NCBI RefSeq assembly: GCF_003696365.1
Contig: NZ_RFFM01000005.1
Location: forward strand, 124,001-188,000
Direction: 5' to 3'
Origin: Stutzerimonas zhaodongensis
GTDB lineage: Bacteria > Pseudomonadota > Gammaproteobacteria > Pseudomonadales > Pseudomonadaceae
DNA: 64,000 bases
Shown here: positions 1 through 11,972 of the stretch, piece after piece
Position numbering within the stretch: the first letter of the stretch is position 1
Layout of the letters: the number at the start of each line of letters is the position of its first letter
Notes under the pieces: model-generated
Database searches by the model: none
Seen by the model: the letters and a program-made list of their open reading frames with translations, nothing else
Told to the model about the DNA's origin: nothing
Translations under genes and position numbers: made by a program

Positions 1-746
1 AAAGCTGCGGCGACTGCCAATGCAGCCACCAGCAACGTGAGCGGGCTATAGCTGACGCTGACGACCTTGGACTGGTCGACCGTGGCCAGGTCATAGGTGC
101 GGGGCTTGCGATAGCTGAACATCGCGATCAGCAGGCCCGCGAGCATCCCGATCGCGGGGATCAACATCGCTTGGCTGACATTGATGCCCTCGATATCGGC
201 ACCACTCTTGGCCACGTTCGCCAGCAGGATTTCGTTGAGAAAGATGCTACCAAAACCGACAGGCAGGAACATGTAGGGCGTTACCAGGCCGAACGCGAGC
301 ACGCAGGCAATCAGGCGTCTGTCGATCTGCAGCCTGCTCAACACATAGAGCAGCGGTGGTACCAGCAAGGGAATGAAGGCGATATGGATCGGCAGGATGT
401 TCTGGGAGGATACGGCGACCGCGAGCAGCAAGCCGATCATCATCCACTTGACCGCGCCGCCGCCGTGGGACTCCTGCTTGCCCACCATCGCCAGAGCGCG
501 ATCCGCCAGCGCATGGGCTAATCCACTTTTGCCGATCGCGACCGCGAAAGCGCCAAGCAATGCGTAGGAAAGCGCCACCGTCGCACCGCCACCCAATCCT
601 TTATTGAAGGCCGCCAAACTGCCCTCCAGCCCTAGGCCGCCCAGTACGCCCCCCGCGATAGCACCCGCTATCAACGCCACCACTACGTGGACCCTGCACA
701 GGCTGAGAATCAGCATGATGCCGACTGCCGCTACCACTGCGTTCAT
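1..746 (-). CDS. Na+/H+ antiporter-family permease (3' part beyond the window)
   Basis: Partial inner-membrane transporter; about 249 residues are visible and the frame stays open to the window edge. It starts at the ATG whose complement is at 744-746, with GGGGAG about seven bases upstream. The translation is a run of hydrophobic helices, including a glycine-rich N-terminal hairpin (VALIAGAIAGGVLGGLGL) and a polar break SSQNILPIHIAF around residues 120-131. This resembles the Na+/H+ antiporter family of Bacillus YuiF (COG2056), for which both cation/proton exchange and histidine uptake have been proposed. The substrate cannot be read from the sequence. It is divergent from queD, and a small hairpin lies in its leader. 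Confidence 0.72.
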   Translation of the reverse strand, partial: MNAVVAAVGIMLILSLCRVHVVVALIAGAIAGGVLGGLGLEGSLAAFNKGLGGGATVALSYALLGAFAVAIGKSGLAHALADRALAMVGKQESHGGGAVKWMMIGLLLAVAVSSQNILPIHIAFIPLLVPPLLYVLSRLQIDRRLIACVLAFGLVTPYMFLPVGFGSIFLNEILLANVAKSGADIEGINVSQAMLIPAIGMLAGLLIAMFSYRKPRTYDLATVDQSKVVSVSYSPLTLLVAALAVAAA

Positions 747-775
747 TTCAACTCCCCGAAGCGACGTACGCCGAT

Positions 776-797
776 AAAAAGCGGGGCACTTTGCCCC
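776..797 (-). terminator. Small intrinsic-terminator-like hairpin in the antiporter leader
   Basis: On the minus strand GGGGC, a five-base loop and GCCCC (783-797) are followed by GC and TTTTT (776-780). The hairpin ends about 30 bases before the antiporter start codon. No minus-strand gene lies close upstream, so if it works it would act on the antiporter's own leader. The stem is only five pairs, so it may not be functional. Confidence 0.35.
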
Positions 798-921
798 AAC
801 CCTGCGGGAGTGTCAAAGCGCCATGGAAACCAGCGCGCCATGTCTTCGCGCCAGATCGTTTAGCAACCACAGCGACTCATGAATCGGTAAAATGCCGCCC
901 TTTGCCCATCCGGAAGCTTCA

Positions 922-1278
922 GTGGAAATATTCAAAGAGTTCACCTTCGAATCAGCCCATCGCCTGCCCCACGTACCCGAAGGGCACAAGTGTGGCCGTC
1001 TGCACGGGCATTCATTTCGTGTCGCCATCTATCTGGAAGGTGAAGTTGACGCTCACACCGGCTGGATTCGAGACTTCAGCGAGATCAAAGAAATCTTCAA
1101 ACCGATCTATGAGCGCCTCGACCATAATTACTTGAATGACTTGCCCGGCTTGGAAAACCCGACCAGCGAGAACCTTGCAAAATGGGTCTGGCAGGAGCTG
1201 AAACCGCTGCTGCCGGAGTTGTCGCGGGTTCGCATTCACGAAACCTGCACCAGCGGCTGCGAGTATCGCGGAGACTAA
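922..1278 (+). CDS. queD: 6-carboxy-5,6,7,8-tetrahydropterin synthase QueD
   Basis: Converts 7,8-dihydroneopterin triphosphate to 6-carboxytetrahydropterin, the second step of queuosine (preQ0) synthesis. The 118-residue product has the PTPS/QueD zinc ligands His13, His28 and His30 ([11 protein letters not shown]) and the catalytic Cys24. The [10 protein letters not shown] and [10 protein letters not shown] segments are also family-typical. I place the start at GTG 922 because relatives begin M-E-L/I-F-K-E-F; an in-frame ATG at 892 would add ten unconserved residues. It converges on ligA. FolE, the supplier of dihydroneopterin triphosphate, is encoded at the other end of the window. Confidence 0.93.
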   Translation: MEIFKEFTFESAHRLPHVPEGHKCGRLHGHSFRVAIYLEGEVDAHTGWIRDFSEIKEIFKPIYERLDHNYLNDLPGLENPTSENLAKWVWQELKPLLPELSRVRIHETCTSGCEYRGD

Positions 1279-1401
1279 GCGAACCGTTTCGCCGCCCCTG
1301 GCGGCCGCTCCTGACTCAACCAGCGAAAGGAGCCCCGCCATGTGAGCAATGAGCGACCAACTTTCGATAGCTCCCGTGCCCACAAGTTTACGGGTTACGA
1401 G

Positions 1402-3828
<2,427 letters not shown>

Positions 3829-3976
3829 CTATGTTGATTTCTGTGCGGGATTTTAGCGTGTTTGAAAGGTTGCATGTCCGATGGATCCATCGGCATCTTG
3901 AGTTAGGACGGCGATGCGAAAATGGCGGCCTCGCGGCTGAAACTCGGCTGGCTGTCTGCTGAGCCTTAGCCACAAC

Positions 3977-4005
3977 GAAAAACCGCTCCTTAAGAGCGGT
4001 TTTTG
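3977..4005. terminator. Bidirectional intrinsic terminator between zipA and ligA
   Basis: AAAAACCGCTC, a short loop and GAGCGGTTTTT form a strong stem flanked by A and T runs, so it can end transcription in either direction. It lies just past the zipA stop (4010-4012), so zipA transcripts should stop here and ligA probably has its own promoter in 3769-3976. Confidence 0.8.
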
Positions 4006-4009
4006 TTGG

Positions 4010-4834
4010 TCAACGTTTGGTAGTCATCTGCCGACGTTCGTAATCGACGATCCGCTGACGGTAATGCTCGATGGTCTGGGCCGTAAGGACGCTGCGCTGG
4101 TCGTCCTTGAGCTCACCGTTGAGCTCCTGCGACAACTTGCGAGCCGCCGCGACCATCACGTCGAAAGCCTGCTTTGGATGGCGCGGCCCCGGCAGGCCGA
4201 GGAAGAAGCTCACCGCTGGCGTGGTGAAATGATCGATGTCATCCAGGTCAAAAGTGCCCGGCTTGACCGCATTGGCCATGGAAAACAGCACCTCGCCATT
4301 GCCTGCCATGCTTTCGTGACGGTGGAAGATGTCCATCTCGCCGAACCGCAAGCCGCTTTCCAGAATGTTCTGCAGCAACGCAGGGCCACGGAAGCCGTGA
4401 ACATCACGGGAAATTACGTTAATGACCAACACTTCTTCGACCGGTGGCAGGTCCTGGTCGGGATCGCTGGTTTCTTCGCTGTCGTCCTCGTCAGCTACCG
4501 GATCAAGCAGCGTTGGGACAGGTGTATCGTCACTTGAAAAATGCAGGTCGCCCTGACGTGGTTCACTGGCACGGCGTTTGGAGGGCTCACGAGCACTCAT
4601 CGATGGAAGATCGGTCTCATCAAGCGAAGGCTCGTTGCTTCGACTGACGACCCGTGGCGGGCCCAGCAACTCGGTGGATTCTTCTTCATCGGGCAGCGTG
4701 CTCGCGATGTTGCGGTCCAGTTTGAATTTCAACTTGCCCTTGCTACCGCGCATCCGCCGCCAGCCATCAAAAAGAATGCCGGCGATAACAATGATGCCGA
4801 TGAGAATCAGCCACTCGCGCAGACCGATATCCAT
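4010..4834 (-). CDS. zipA: Cell division protein ZipA
   Basis: Inner-membrane division protein that tethers FtsZ polymers at the septum. The 274-residue product has an N-terminal membrane helix ([18 protein letters not shown], about residues 8-25), a basic juxtamembrane stretch, a long acidic and proline-rich linker (about 40-140) and the C-terminal FtsZ-binding domain beginning near [15 protein letters not shown]. The start at ATG 4834 (MDIGLREWL) has AGGGG upstream. A longer frame opening at 4897 would place non-family residues before the anchor. The order smc-zipA-ligA is standard in Pseudomonas. Confidence 0.95.
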   Translation of the reverse strand: MDIGLREWLILIGIIVIAGILFDGWRRMRGSKGKLKFKLDRNIASTLPDEEESTELLGPPRVVSRSNEPSLDETDLPSMSAREPSKRRASEPRQGDLHFSSDDTPVPTLLDPVADEDDSEETSDPDQDLPPVEEVLVINVISRDVHGFRGPALLQNILESGLRFGEMDIFHRHESMAGNGEVLFSMANAVKPGTFDLDDIDHFTTPAVSFFLGLPGPRHPKQAFDVMVAAARKLSQELNGELKDDQRSVLTAQTIEHYRQRIVDYERRQMTTKR

Positions 4835-5015
4835 TAATGCTTGAACCCCTGAAATCGATGATAAAGACGCAGATTCACAGCCGCTGAACAGGCTCATCTG
4901 CGCATCGTAAAAATTGCGCCCTAAACTAGCACGACGAACGGTAGATGTGCACCGCCCGGCGCGGCTCTTTTATTGGTCTCCGCTCACCTTGATTATTGTC
5001 TGGAACAAGCGCCAC

Positions 5016-8000
5016 TCAAGCTTCCGCCAGTGCCACCGCTTGTTCCACATCGACAGCTACCAGCCTCGAGCAACCCGGCTCATGCATGGTCACACCCATC
5101 AACTGATCTGCCATTTCCATCGCTATCTTGTTGTGCGTGATGTAGATGAACTGCACCTTTTCCGACATTTCCTTGACCAGTCGCGCATAGCGTCCGACGT
5201 TGGCATCGTCCAGAGGAGCGTCAACTTCATCGAGCATGCAGAACGGCGCCGGATTGAGTTGGAAGATCGCAAACACGAGCGCCAGAGCGGTCAGCGCCTT
5301 CTCACCCCCGGACAAGAGATGGATGGTGCTGTTTTTCTTGCCCGGTGGTCGCGCCATGATCGCCACCCCGGTATCGAGTAAATCTTCTCCGGTAAGTTCC
5401 AGATAAGCGTTGCCGCCGCCGAAAACCTTCGGAAAAAGCGCCTGCAGGCCGCTATTGATCTGGTCGAAGGTTTCCTTGAAACGGTTACGCGTTTCCTTGT
5501 CGATCTTGCGGATGACGTTTTCCAGCGTATCCAGCGCCTCGGCGAGATCATCGTTCTGCGCGTCGAGATAGCGTTTGCGCTCCGATTGCTGCTGATATTC
5601 GTCGATTGCCGCGAGGTTGATCGGCCCGAGTCGCTGAATCCGCGCTGCGAGACGTTCCAGCTCGGCCTCCCAATCCGACTCGCCGGCTCCTGGCGGCAGC
5701 GTCGCAAGTACGCCGTGCAGATCAAAGCCATCCTCGTGCAGCTGGTCCTGCAGGGCTTTGCGGCGAACGCTTAGCGCCTGCCATTCCATGCGTTGCTGTT
5801 CCAACTGGCCGCGTAACAGCTGCGCCTGCTGCTCGGCCTGGGTCCGACGTTTTTCAGCATCACGCAATTGGCGATCGGCGTCTTCCATCGCCAGCCGGGC
5901 CAGCTTGAGCTCGTCCTCGACACCCATGCGCCGCTCCAGCAGCTCTTCGAGCTTCATGCGTAGCTCTTCCAGCGGCGCTTCGCCCTCCTCCAGGTTCAAG
6001 TTCAGCTGCTCGCGGCGCTCGATGGCACGCTCGAATTGCAGTTCAAGCCGCTCGAGTGCCTGACGGATTGAGTTGTGCTGGGCTTTCAGCGAGCCAATGC
6101 GAACCGCCAGCTGATGAGCGTGATCTTTGTGCTGTCGCGCCTCCTGGCGCACCCGGTCAAGATGCTCGCGGATACCGTCGCGGCTCCCCAGCAGCGATTC
6201 ACGCTGTTCGGTATCGAGCGCCATCGCGTCCAGGGCGTCCTGAAGATTCAGACGCGCCTCGCCCAGTTGTTCGGTCTCCACGGCGCGCTGCTCAGTGAGT
6301 TCGAACAGTTCACCTTCCACGCGGCGGCGCCGCAGGCTCAGCTGCTCAAGCTTCGCCTGACTCGCGGACAGACGCGCGTTCAGCTCGCCCTGCTGCCGAG
6401 CAAGATCCTGGTGTCGACGACGTTGCTGTTCACGCAGCTCTTCCAGCTCACGTTGAGCTTCAGCCAGCAGGCCTATGCGCTCACCCAACTGCTGGATATC
6501 TATCTCACGTTCATCGCGTTCTGCCTGAAGGCGCTCAAGCTCCTGTCCTCGGGCGAGCAACCCCGACTCGGCCTCCGCGGCGCGCCGAACCCGGAGGAAA
6601 TGTCTGCCCAGCCAGTAACCGTCGCGGCTGATCACGCTCTCGCCATCTGCAAGCGTGCTTCGCGCCGCCAAGGCTTGCTCGAGGTCATCGACAGGTCGAA
6701 CCCGCCCCAGCCATGGCGAAAGGTCTGCACTGGACTCGACCTTATCGAGCAGGCTCCCGGCCAAGTTAATGGACGCATGCTTCGGGCTGACGAGGCGCAG
6801 ATCTCCCTGTTCGAAATCCCCCAGGTCCAGGTCATCTAAACGATCAAGCAGCACGGCCTGAAGATCCGCACCAAGTACGGTTTCGACGGCTAGCTCCCAA
6901 CCCGACTCTACGCGGAGCTCTTCGGCAAGACGCGGCCGATCGTTCAGCCCGCGCTCCTGCAGCCATTCTGAGACCCCCTTGCCTGGGTCCATGGCGGCCT
7001 GCTGCAGCGCCTCCAGTGAGGCGATGCGGCCATTCAACCGCTGCAACTCGCCCAATGCCTGCTGCTCCGCACGGCTCGCCTGTTGCAGCTCTTCACGCAG
7101 CTGCTCGATTTGCTCATTCACCTGTTCCTGCTCGACCGCAAGCTCTTCCAGGCTGAGCTCGCCAACCGCCAGCTGCTCGCTCATCTCGGCTACGGCGGCA
7201 TCTTCCGGATCCCCAGCAAGCGAAGCGCTTTCGTCCTCGAGCCGTCGCTGGCGCTCGGCCAATCGCTCGAGGCTCTGCTCGAGCTGCTGAATACGCGATT
7301 GCTGCACCTCTGCTGCGCGCCGTGGTTCGGCGCTTTGCTGATTGAAGCGCTCCCATTGATCTTGCCACTGCTGCATGGCAGCTTCGGCTTCTTCGAGCTG
7401 GGCAGCAGCTTCCTCGGCCGACGCCGCGGCGAGTTCCTGCTCGGGCTCAAGCATCGCCAGTTCCTCGCCCAGGGTGGCAAGAATGGTGCGATCGTGGCCG
7501 AGGTGCGATTCGGTTTCCAACCGGGCCCGCTCGGCTTCACGAAGGTCATCCTGCAACTGGCGCAAGCGCTGCTGACCATGCTGGATGCTCTGCTCGACCC
7601 GAGCGATATCGCCTCCAACCGAATAGAAGCGCCCTTGGACGACGTTGAACCGCTCGGACAGCTCATGATGACCGTCGCGTAAACGTTCGATGCTGGCGTC
7701 CGCGTTACGCTGCTCTGCGACCAGTGCTTCGAAGCCGACTTCCTGATCGCCGATCACCTGCTCGCGCTGGCCTACCTGATCGTTCAACGCCTGCCAGCGC
7801 AACGCCGATAACTGCGCCTTGAGCTGACGTTCCTCGGCCTTGTATTCCTGATACTTCTCAGCGGATTGGGCCTGGCGGTGCAACCGTTCGAGCTGCCGCT
7901 CAAGTTCTTCGCGCAAATCCGTGAGGCGGGCAAGGTTTTCGTGGGTACGACGGATACGGTTCTCCGTCTCGCGCCGGCGCTCCTTGTACTTGGAAATGCC

Positions 8001-8504
8001 CGCCGCCTCTTCGATGAAGTTACGCAGATCCTCGGGTTTGGCTTCGATCAGCTTGGAGATCATCCCCTGTTCGATGATCGAGTAGCTACGCGGCCCAAGA
8101 CCTGTGCCCAGAAAGATGTCGGTGATGTCACGGCGTCGGCATTTGACGCCATTCAGAAAGTAGGTGTTCTGCGCGTCGCGCGTAACCCGACGACGGATCG
8201 ATATCTCGGCGAAGGCCGCGTACTCACCGGTCAAGGTGCCATCGGAGTTGTCGAAGATCAGTTCGATACTGGCCTGGGTGACCGGTTTGCGGGTATTCGA
8301 GCCTTTGAAGATGACGTCGGTCATCGACTCGCCTCGCAGGTTCTTTGCCGAGCTTTCTCCCATCACCCATCGGACCGCGTCGATGATGTTGGACTTGCCG
8401 CAACCGTTGGGCCCAACTACAGCAGCCATGTTGCTAGGAAAGCTGACGGTGGTCGGATCCACGAAGGACTTGAATCCGGCGAGCTTGATGCTTTTCAGAC
8501 GCAT
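5016..8504 (-). CDS. smc: Chromosome segregation protein SMC
   Basis: ATPase that compacts and segregates chromosomes, normally with ScpA and ScpB, which are not encoded here. The 1162-residue length is typical. The N-terminal Walker A motif is GPNGCGKS (residues 31-38). Two long glutamate/glutamine/arginine-rich coiled coils flank a hinge near residues 500-640, and the C-terminal half carries the ABC signature LSGGEKALTALAL and Walker B MLDEVDAPLDD. Gln-Leu-rich heptads dominate the arms. The 181 bases between its stop and zipA hold no gene. Confidence 0.97.
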   Translation of the reverse strand: MRLKSIKLAGFKSFVDPTTVSFPSNMAAVVGPNGCGKSNIIDAVRWVMGESSAKNLRGESMTDVIFKGSNTRKPVTQASIELIFDNSDGTLTGEYAAFAEISIRRRVTRDAQNTYFLNGVKCRRRDITDIFLGTGLGPRSYSIIEQGMISKLIEAKPEDLRNFIEEAAGISKYKERRRETENRIRRTHENLARLTDLREELERQLERLHRQAQSAEKYQEYKAEERQLKAQLSALRWQALNDQVGQREQVIGDQEVGFEALVAEQRNADASIERLRDGHHELSERFNVVQGRFYSVGGDIARVEQSIQHGQQRLRQLQDDLREAERARLETESHLGHDRTILATLGEELAMLEPEQELAAASAEEAAAQLEEAEAAMQQWQDQWERFNQQSAEPRRAAEVQQSRIQQLEQSLERLAERQRRLEDESASLAGDPEDAAVAEMSEQLAVGELSLEELAVEQEQVNEQIEQLREELQQASRAEQQALGELQRLNGRIASLEALQQAAMDPGKGVSEWLQERGLNDRPRLAEELRVESGWELAVETVLGADLQAVLLDRLDDLDLGDFEQGDLRLVSPKHASINLAGSLLDKVESSADLSPWLGRVRPVDDLEQALAARSTLADGESVISRDGYWLGRHFLRVRRAAEAESGLLARGQELERLQAERDEREIDIQQLGERIGLLAEAQRELEELREQQRRRHQDLARQQGELNARLSASQAKLEQLSLRRRRVEGELFELTEQRAVETEQLGEARLNLQDALDAMALDTEQRESLLGSRDGIREHLDRVRQEARQHKDHAHQLAVRIGSLKAQHNSIRQALERLELQFERAIERREQLNLNLEEGEAPLEELRMKLEELLERRMGVEDELKLARLAMEDADRQLRDAEKRRTQAEQQAQLLRGQLEQQRMEWQALSVRRKALQDQLHEDGFDLHGVLATLPPGAGESDWEAELERLAARIQRLGPINLAAIDEYQQQSERKRYLDAQNDDLAEALDTLENVIRKIDKETRNRFKETFDQINSGLQALFPKVFGGGNAYLELTGEDLLDTGVAIMARPPGKKNSTIHLLSGGEKALTALALVFAIFQLNPAPFCMLDEVDAPLDDANVGRYARLVKEMSEKVQFIYITHNKIAMEMADQLMGVTMHEPGCSRLVAVDVEQAVALAEA

Positions 8505-8798
8505 GAGGGCCTATCCATGGCAGTCGAGGCTTGAGCAGCTGGGCCGTGCTCGCCTTGGGCAGTTGGGGGATGCCGTGGCATTGATGGAGTCGTGTTGGCG
8601 GTCGGCCGAGAAGTTTATCACGGCCACTCGCCTGGCTCTCGAGGCGTGCGGCACAGAAGCTGACAGGCTTGTATAGGTCGCTGGGCACAACGATCCAGCA
8701 GCTGCGCCGCATGCCTGGATCGTAGGTAGAGATGAAAAGCGCGCGGCGGAATTGGAGGCGAGAGTGCCGACTCTCGGAACGATCTCGGCAAGGGGATC
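8505..8798. other. Non-coding gap between moaA and smc
   Basis: About 290 bases without a supportable gene. The only structure I see is CGAGAGT-GCC-GACTCTCG at about 8760-8777, just past the moaA stop. It is a perfect short hairpin without a T run and could be a weak moaA terminator. The smc promoter should lie here, but I cannot place it. Confidence 0.4.
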
Positions 8799-9794
8799 TC
8801 AGCCCCCAGTGACGCTCATGAAACGCACCACCTGGACTTGCTCGTCAGCGCGGAAGTCATGCTTCTCCGGCTTGAGCTGCAGCGCATCCACCAGCGCCTG
8901 GCGAAGCCGCTCACTGTCCCCCGGATAGCGACGCATGAGGCTCTTGAGATCCAGAGCGCCTTCATGTCCGAGGCAGAGTACCAGTTTGCCCTCCGCCGTG
9001 ACCCGCACTCGATTACAGCTACCGCAGAAATTGTTGCTATGCGGTGAGATGAAGCCGACCTGCGTTTCGGTGCCCGCAACCTGCCAATAGCGCGACGGAC
9101 CACCAGTGGTATGGCTGCTGCGCACCAGCTGGTGACCCACTTCGATACGCTCGCGCACCTCCTCGCTGGAACAGAACGTGATTTCCCGCTCATGACTGGA
9201 GACGTTACCCAACGGCATTTCTTCGATGAAGCTGATATCCAAACCGCGCTCAACCGCAAAATTCACCAGATCCAGCACCTCATCATCGTTACGGCCTTTC
9301 TGGATCACGCTGTTGAGCTTGATCCGACTAAAGCCGGCATCGATGGCTGCATCTATTCCGTGGACAACCTGATGAAGCATGTCGCGGCGGGTAAGTTCTG
9401 CAAATCGATCACGCTTGAGCGAATCCAGGCTGATGTTCAGGCGCTTGACGCCAGCATCACGCAAAGCCGTGGCGAGAACCGGCAGCTGGGAACCGTTCGT
9501 GGTGATGGCCAGATCTTCAAGCTCCTTCCTTGCGCCGAGACGCGACAGCAAGCCAGGCAACCCTTTGCGCACCAGCGGCTCGCCACCGGTCACGCGGATG
9601 CGTTTTACGCCAAGCGAGATAAACGCATCGGCCACCGCGTAAAGCTCCTCGAGCGTTAGGATCTGCGCACGCGGTGCGAACACCATGTCTTCGCTCATGC
9701 AATAGGTGCAGCGAAAATCACAGCGGTCGGTAACCGACAATCTAAGGTAGGTGATGCGCCGGCCGAATGGATCGACCAACTTCGAATCTGGCAT
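8799..9794 (-). CDS. moaA: GTP 3',8-cyclase MoaA (radical SAM)
   Basis: Radical SAM enzyme that, with MoaC, turns GTP into cyclic pyranopterin phosphate in molybdenum cofactor synthesis. The 331-residue protein has the N-terminal cluster CDFRCTYC (Cys25, Cys29, Cys32), the SAM motif TGGEPL, the C-terminal second-cluster motif FCGSCNRVRVTAEGKLVLCLG, and ends in the catalytic Gly-Gly tail. ATG 9794 is preferred over an ATG at 9821 because GGAGAG lies six bases upstream. Molybdenum cofactor would serve enzymes such as nitrate reductase, which fits a denitrifier-like host, though none is encoded here. Confidence 0.96.
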   Translation of the reverse strand: MPDSKLVDPFGRRITYLRLSVTDRCDFRCTYCMSEDMVFAPRAQILTLEELYAVADAFISLGVKRIRVTGGEPLVRKGLPGLLSRLGARKELEDLAITTNGSQLPVLATALRDAGVKRLNISLDSLKRDRFAELTRRDMLHQVVHGIDAAIDAGFSRIKLNSVIQKGRNDDEVLDLVNFAVERGLDISFIEEMPLGNVSSHEREITFCSSEEVRERIEVGHQLVRSSHTTGGPSRYWQVAGTETQVGFISPHSNNFCGSCNRVRVTAEGKLVLCLGHEGALDLKSLMRRYPGDSERLRQALVDALQLKPEKHDFRADEQVQVVRFMSVTGG

Positions 9795-10026
9795 TTCGCT
9801 CTCCAACGGCTTGATGCGCAAGGCTAAGACTATTCCTCATCGCCTACGGTAGCAAAGGCTGCCGACCCAACGGTTGACCAGGAGCAAGCCCGAACGGTCA
9901 ATCTGCATCGAATGTCGTTCTTGGTTCGCATCGGAGGCGTTATGCAACGCCACGTTACTGTAGCGAGCCTTTCACATGCCGTTCGAACTCGGGATACTTG
10001 CCGCTAAAGTTCGCCGGGAGCTGTAC

Positions 10027-10869
10027 ATGGACAACGACGACCTCCGATCGATGGGCTGGCGCGAACGCCTTTACATCATCATCTTTTTCACCAATACGCC
10101 CGCGGGAAAGCGCTTCGACACCTGGCTACTGGTCATCATCTTTGCAAGCCTCGTGGTGGTCTTGTTCGATAGCGTAGCCATGTACAGCGACCGTCATGGG
10201 CCACTGCTGGATGGTCTGGAGTGGCTCTTCACCGTCATTTTTCTTATCGAGTACCTGGTGCGCATCTATTGCCACCCTGAGCCACGCAAGTACATTTTCA
10301 GCTTTTACGGAGCGATCGATCTCCTTTCGGTGGTTCCAGCTTTCATCGCACTGGTATTACCGGATGCCGAGTACCTGCTGGTGGTCCGTGCCATCCGCAT
10401 GCTTCGGGTATTCCGCGTATTGAAACTGACCCAGTACCTGAGCCAAGCCAACTTTCTGCTGGTCGCCCTGCATGGCAGCAAGCAGAAGATCATCGTTTTC
10501 CTGCTGAGCGTCACGACGATGGTGCTGATCTACGGCACATTGATGTATGTGATCGAGGGCCCCTCGAACGGGTTTACCAGCATTCCCATGAGTATTTACT
10601 GGGCCGTGGTAACCCTCACCACGGTCGGATTCGGCGATATCGTCCCGCACACGCCGCTCGGCAAGGCGGTCGCGACCATGGTGATGATCACCGGTTATTC
10701 GATCATTGCGGTGCCTACCGGAATTTTTACTGCGGAGCTGGCCACTGCGATGCGAGCCGATAGCCTGCAGCACAAGTGTCCAAGTTGCGAAAAATTGAGC
10801 CACGAACCAAACGCGGCATTTTGCAGCCGTTGCGGCAGCCAGCTGTTCGAGCGCAACGCCGAACGCTGA
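10027..10869 (+). CDS. Voltage-gated K+ channel with C-terminal zinc ribbon
   Basis: Inner-membrane potassium channel of the six-helix Kv type, 280 residues. S1-S3 lie at about residues 30-125. S4 is the arginine ladder VRAIRMLRVFRVLKLTQ. The pore loop carries the selectivity filter TVGFGD, followed by S6 (ATMVMITGYSIIAVPTGIF). The cytoplasmic tail ends in CPSC-x11-CSRCG, a treble-clef or zinc-ribbon pattern. ATG 10027 is chosen because GGGAG lies nine bases upstream; an earlier in-frame ATG at 9976 lacks this. Function as a channel is strongly supported; the gating signal and the zinc role are inference. Confidence 0.9.
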   Translation: MDNDDLRSMGWRERLYIIIFFTNTPAGKRFDTWLLVIIFASLVVVLFDSVAMYSDRHGPLLDGLEWLFTVIFLIEYLVRIYCHPEPRKYIFSFYGAIDLLSVVPAFIALVLPDAEYLLVVRAIRMLRVFRVLKLTQYLSQANFLLVALHGSKQKIIVFLLSVTTMVLIYGTLMYVIEGPSNGFTSIPMSIYWAVVTLTTVGFGDIVPHTPLGKAVATMVMITGYSIIAVPTGIFTAELATAMRADSLQHKCPSCEKLSHEPNAAFCSRCGSQLFERNAER

Positions 10870-10942
10870 CCTTATCGCGAGGCCGGCGCAGACACTTCGC
10901 CCGTCTCCTCCGAGGTAACGGAAGATCCAGCCGAACCGCCCC

Positions 10943-10968
10943 GTCAGAGGGTTGTCACAACCTCTGAC
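10943..10968. other. Inverted repeat between the K+ channel and the CopD-like gene
   Basis: GTCAGAGG and CCTCTGAC form a perfect eight-base inverted repeat, extended inward by TTG/CAA around a small loop. There is no T run, so it is a poor intrinsic terminator. It lies about 26 bases before the start of the next gene and could be an operator or an mRNA-end structure. Confidence 0.35.
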
Positions 10969-10994
10969 TTGCCAAGGGCCGGATGGAGACGCGG

Positions 10995-11408
10995 ATGCCC
11001 CTGCTCAAACTGCTGCACTTTGTGGGCCTGCTGTGCTGGTGCGGCACCTTGCTATACCTGCCAGCGCTCGTTGCCGCCGGCACCCGGCGAAATGATCCAC
11101 TTTTCTACCGTGACCACGCCCACCTGACACGCATGGTGTTCAACCTCATTGCCACGCCGGCAGCGTTGATCGCCATCGGCTCAGGCACTGCGCTTTTTCT
11201 ACGTGACGGCATCATGGCCGGGTGGCTGATCGTCAAGCTCAGTACCGTGGCAGGCATGGTGCTTTGCCATGCCCTATGCGGTGTGCTGGTCCTGCGGGTC
11301 GAACGTTCACCCGAACTGAGCGTCAGCATTCGCTGCCGCTTTCTCGGATTGGTGACTGCGACGTTCATCACCGCAACGCTATGGCTGGTGCTGGCAAAGC
11401 CGTTCTAA
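10995..11408 (+). CDS. CopD-like four-helix membrane protein
   Basis: A 137-residue integral membrane protein with four predicted helices (about residues 3-24, 47-66, 72-95, 112-134). Conserved-looking histidines sit in LKLLHFVGLLCWCG and CHALCG. This resembles the CopD/HemJ superfamily of small copper- or haem-associated membrane proteins. The start at ATG 10995 has GGAG upstream; ATG 10983 is a possible alternative. It lies next to the caa3 oxidase genes, which suggests a part in oxidase assembly or metal supply, but the sequence does not prove this. Confidence 0.6.
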   Translation: MPLLKLLHFVGLLCWCGTLLYLPALVAAGTRRNDPLFYRDHAHLTRMVFNLIATPAALIAIGSGTALFLRDGIMAGWLIVKLSTVAGMVLCHALCGVLVLRVERSPELSVSIRCRFLGLVTATFITATLWLVLAKPF

Positions 11409-11483
11409 CCGATGACTCAAACCGCTCGACAGAAGCGAAAAGCGCCCATGACCGAACGATTCAAGCCGTACTCAGAAAGCAGG

Positions 11484-11948
11484 TCAGACCTTGTCCAGAT
11501 CGACCCCAACGGCATGCTCATAGACCAGGCGCCCGCCGAGATAGGCTGCCAGGGAAATCAACGCCGCCGTGATGGCGGAGAGATACAAGGCCCAGAGATG
11601 AACGTTGGGCCCTTCATTCTGATACCGCAGCAGCCAGTTGAGCGAAGCCAGCGAGAGCATCATGACCGCCAGGATTGCGTGGCACCAGGCGGTGATCTTT
11701 TGCCGTATTTCTCGCACCGTCAGCAGGTCGATCAGCCCGAATATGCTGGCAACCCAGCCTCCCAGCGCGCCTACGCCCGCCAGCCAGAGACCTGCACGCC
11801 ACCAAAAGTCATCAAGCGTCCAGATGTGCGCAATATCGACCGGCAGGAGCCCGGTCAGCGCTGCAACGGGAAAATGGATGAGCATCGGATGCAAGGGGTG
11901 CCCGGCGATCGCTGCGCGGCTGTGAATGGAATCTCGATAATTGGCCAT
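11484..11948 (-). CDS. DUF2231 family membrane protein
   Basis: A 154-residue membrane protein with four predicted helices. It opens with the DUF2231 signature HSRAAIAGHPLHPMLIHFPVAAL, whose His-Pro motifs may bind haem or metal. GGAGGG lies six bases before the ATG at 11948, so the start is secure. It is head to head with the oxidase subunit II gene, whose coding region begins only a few tens of bases away on the other strand. Function is unknown; relatives are often found near respiratory genes. Confidence 0.8.
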   Translation of the reverse strand: MANYRDSIHSRAAIAGHPLHPMLIHFPVAALTGLLPVDIAHIWTLDDFWWRAGLWLAGVGALGGWVASIFGLIDLLTVREIRQKITAWCHAILAVMMLSLASLNWLLRYQNEGPNVHLWALYLSAITAALISLAAYLGGRLVYEHAVGVDLDKV

Positions 11949-11972
11949 TCGGCCCTCCGACTACTGAAGAAG

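Noticed and set aside
11412-11972. Upstream half of the 524-codon open frame that includes oxidase subunit II
   Set aside because: It runs antisense through the well-supported DUF2231 gene and contains no subunit II sequence, so I cut the CDS to the region of the lipoprotein signal.
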